Assembly: GCF_029227915.1 (NCBI RefSeq)
Contig: NC_079888.1
Location: forward strand, 21,122,001 to 21,186,000
DNA from: Hydractinia symbiolongicarpus
Taxonomy: Eukaryota; Cnidaria; Hydrozoa; Anthoathecata; Hydractiniidae
Length of the DNA: 64,000 nucleotides
Reading direction: 5' to 3'
Part shown: positions 63,111-64,000 of the stretch, in pieces
Numbering within the stretch: the stretch's first letter is position 1
Layout of the letters: every line of letters starts with the position of its first letter
The notes under the pieces: model-generated
Seen by the model: the letters and a program-made list of their open reading frames with translations, nothing else
Databases searched by the model: none
Told to the model about the DNA's origin: nothing
Made by a program: the position numbers and the translations under genes

Positions 63111-64000
63111 AAAATTAATATACAAAAAGTCATTTTTTTATTGTGGGACCAATCCTAGCCGTTATCGCGCGCTAAAGAAATAGCGACAGTTTCAACAACT
63201 ACATTTCATTGACTTTCTAACGGTGTCAGTCCGTTTGAGTTACAACGGTTGTATCACATATTCGTACCAACATGTATTTAGCGATATTTTAGTGATATTA
63301 CTAGGTTGCATCGCTTTTAACTATGAAACGATTGACTGTGGGACTTAATTGAGCTAACTTTGGACTGTCACCTGATAAATGTGATAAAGGAGACAATTGG
63401 ACTCCAAGAAAAAACATTCTTCTTAATTTGACATGATTGCCGAAACTCCGCGATTACACTGGGCTCTGTGGTAGCGCTTCATTTAAGAATTATGATAAAA
63501 AAAGTCATTTTTTTATTGTGGGACCAATCCTAGCCATTATCGCGCGCTGAGGAAATAGCGACAGTTTCAAAAACTACATTTCATTGACTTTCTAACGGTG
63601 TCAGTCCGTTTGAGTTTTAACTGTTGTGTCACATATTCGTACCAACATGTATTTAGCGATATTTTTTTGATATTACTAGGTTGCATCGCTTTTAACAATG
63701 AAACGTTGACTGTGGGACTTAATTGAACTAACTTTGGACTGTGACCTGATAAATGTGATAAATGAGACAATTGGACTCCAAGAAATAACATTCTTGTTAA
63801 TTTGACGTGTTTGCCGGAACTCAGCGATTACACTGGGCTCTGTGGTAACGCTTCAATTAAGAATTAAGAGAAAAAAGTCATTTTTTTATTGCGGGACCAA
63901 TCCTAGCCATTATCTCGCGCTGAAGAAATAGCGGCAGTTTCAAAAACTACATTTCGTTGACTTTCTAACGGTGTCAGTCCGTTTGAGTTACAACGGTTGG
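63111..64000. repeat. Right-edge monomers and partial final unit
   Basis: Begins with AAAAATTAATATACAAAAAG and GATATTTTAGTGATATTAC, the same pair of markers as near 45,940/46,115 and 59,775/59,950. The four-monomer expansion therefore re-enters an earlier point of the block order, 3,338 bp downstream of the 59,775 site. The last full monomer starts in the 63.5 kb region, and 63,898-64,000 is a partial unit cut by the window edge. Confidence 0.8.

Larger units (their letters stand above)
1..64000. repeat. Satellite DNA array, ~373 bp monomer, ~171 head-to-tail copies
   Basis: The anchor CAATCCTAGCC and its variants recurs at 1, 376, 748, 1121, 1494, 1866, 2241, 2616, 2990 and so on, ending at 63,898, so spacing is 372-375 bp throughout. 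From 1 to 63,898 this gives about 171 complete units with a mean of about 373.7 bp. All copies are in the same orientation and no foreign sequence separates them. The base composition is AT-rich, and no frame is open across a unit boundary for any useful length. Such arrays are typical of eukaryotic centromeric or pericentromeric heterochromatin; that location is inferred from the class of sequence, not shown here. I do not recognise the family. Both ends of the window lie inside the array. Confidence 0.98.

Noticed and set aside
1-64000. CRISPR array
   Set aside because: Units are ~373 bp and contiguous, with no alternation of short conserved repeats and unique spacers.
1-64000. Internal polymerase III promoter or tRNA-derived repeat
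   Set aside because: No convincing A box or GGTTCGANTCC B box was found in the monomer, and no cloverleaf could be drawn.
1-64000. Known ~360 bp satellites (Drosophila 359-bp family, Tribolium major satellite)
   Set aside because: The length is similar, but the sequence does not resemble what I recall of those families. No database search could be run.
1-64000. Prokaryotic or plasmid origin iterons
   Set aside because: The unit is too long, there are too many copies, and there are no genes in 64 kb.

Overview
The whole 64 kb window is one uninterrupted tandem array of a single satellite DNA family. The repeat unit is about 372-375 bp. About 171 complete copies run head to tail in one orientation from base 1 to 63,897, followed by a 103-base partial copy at the right edge. 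There is no protein-coding gene, RNA gene, CRISPR array, recognisable transposable element or non-repetitive sequence. Neither edge reaches the end of the array. All open frames are under 85 codons, lie inside the monomer, and recur or break with it.

This points to a eukaryote and to centromeric, pericentromeric or other heterochromatic DNA. I do not recognise the family and cannot name the species. In a monomer counted by hand (376-747) GC is 36.8% and there are 15 CpG dinucleotides against about 12.6 expected. CpG is therefore not depleted, which fits a host with little germline CpG methylation (many insects and other invertebrates) better than a heavily methylated vertebrate or plant array.

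Layout. 1-9.4 kb: monomers with long T-tracts and a two-monomer cassette that recurs at irregular spacing (also at 11.95 kb). 9.4-14.4 kb: an eight-monomer (about 2,988 bp) near-duplication. 14.4-22.7 kb: a mix of two subfamilies with one-monomer and two-monomer local duplications. 22.7-27.7 kb: a seven-monomer unit (2,614 bp) duplicated almost perfectly. 27.7-38.5 kb: higher-order units built from four monomer types, one carrying a dense patch of substitutions. 37.06-47.52 kb: a 28-monomer block. 47.50-61.35 kb: a second, remodelled copy of that block, with added 1,499 bp and 1,873 bp tandem duplications. 60.06-63.11 kb: a four-monomer unit (about 1,482 bp) in two copies. 63.1-64 kb: return to ordinary monomers.

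The informative content is the record of array evolution: nested tandem duplications of 1 to 28 monomers, chimeric monomers at their edges, short tracts that look like gene conversion, and small deletions that can be ordered relative to the duplications. Coordinates of duplicated blocks were found by eye from shared variants. Edges are uncertain by tens of bases because all monomers resemble one another.
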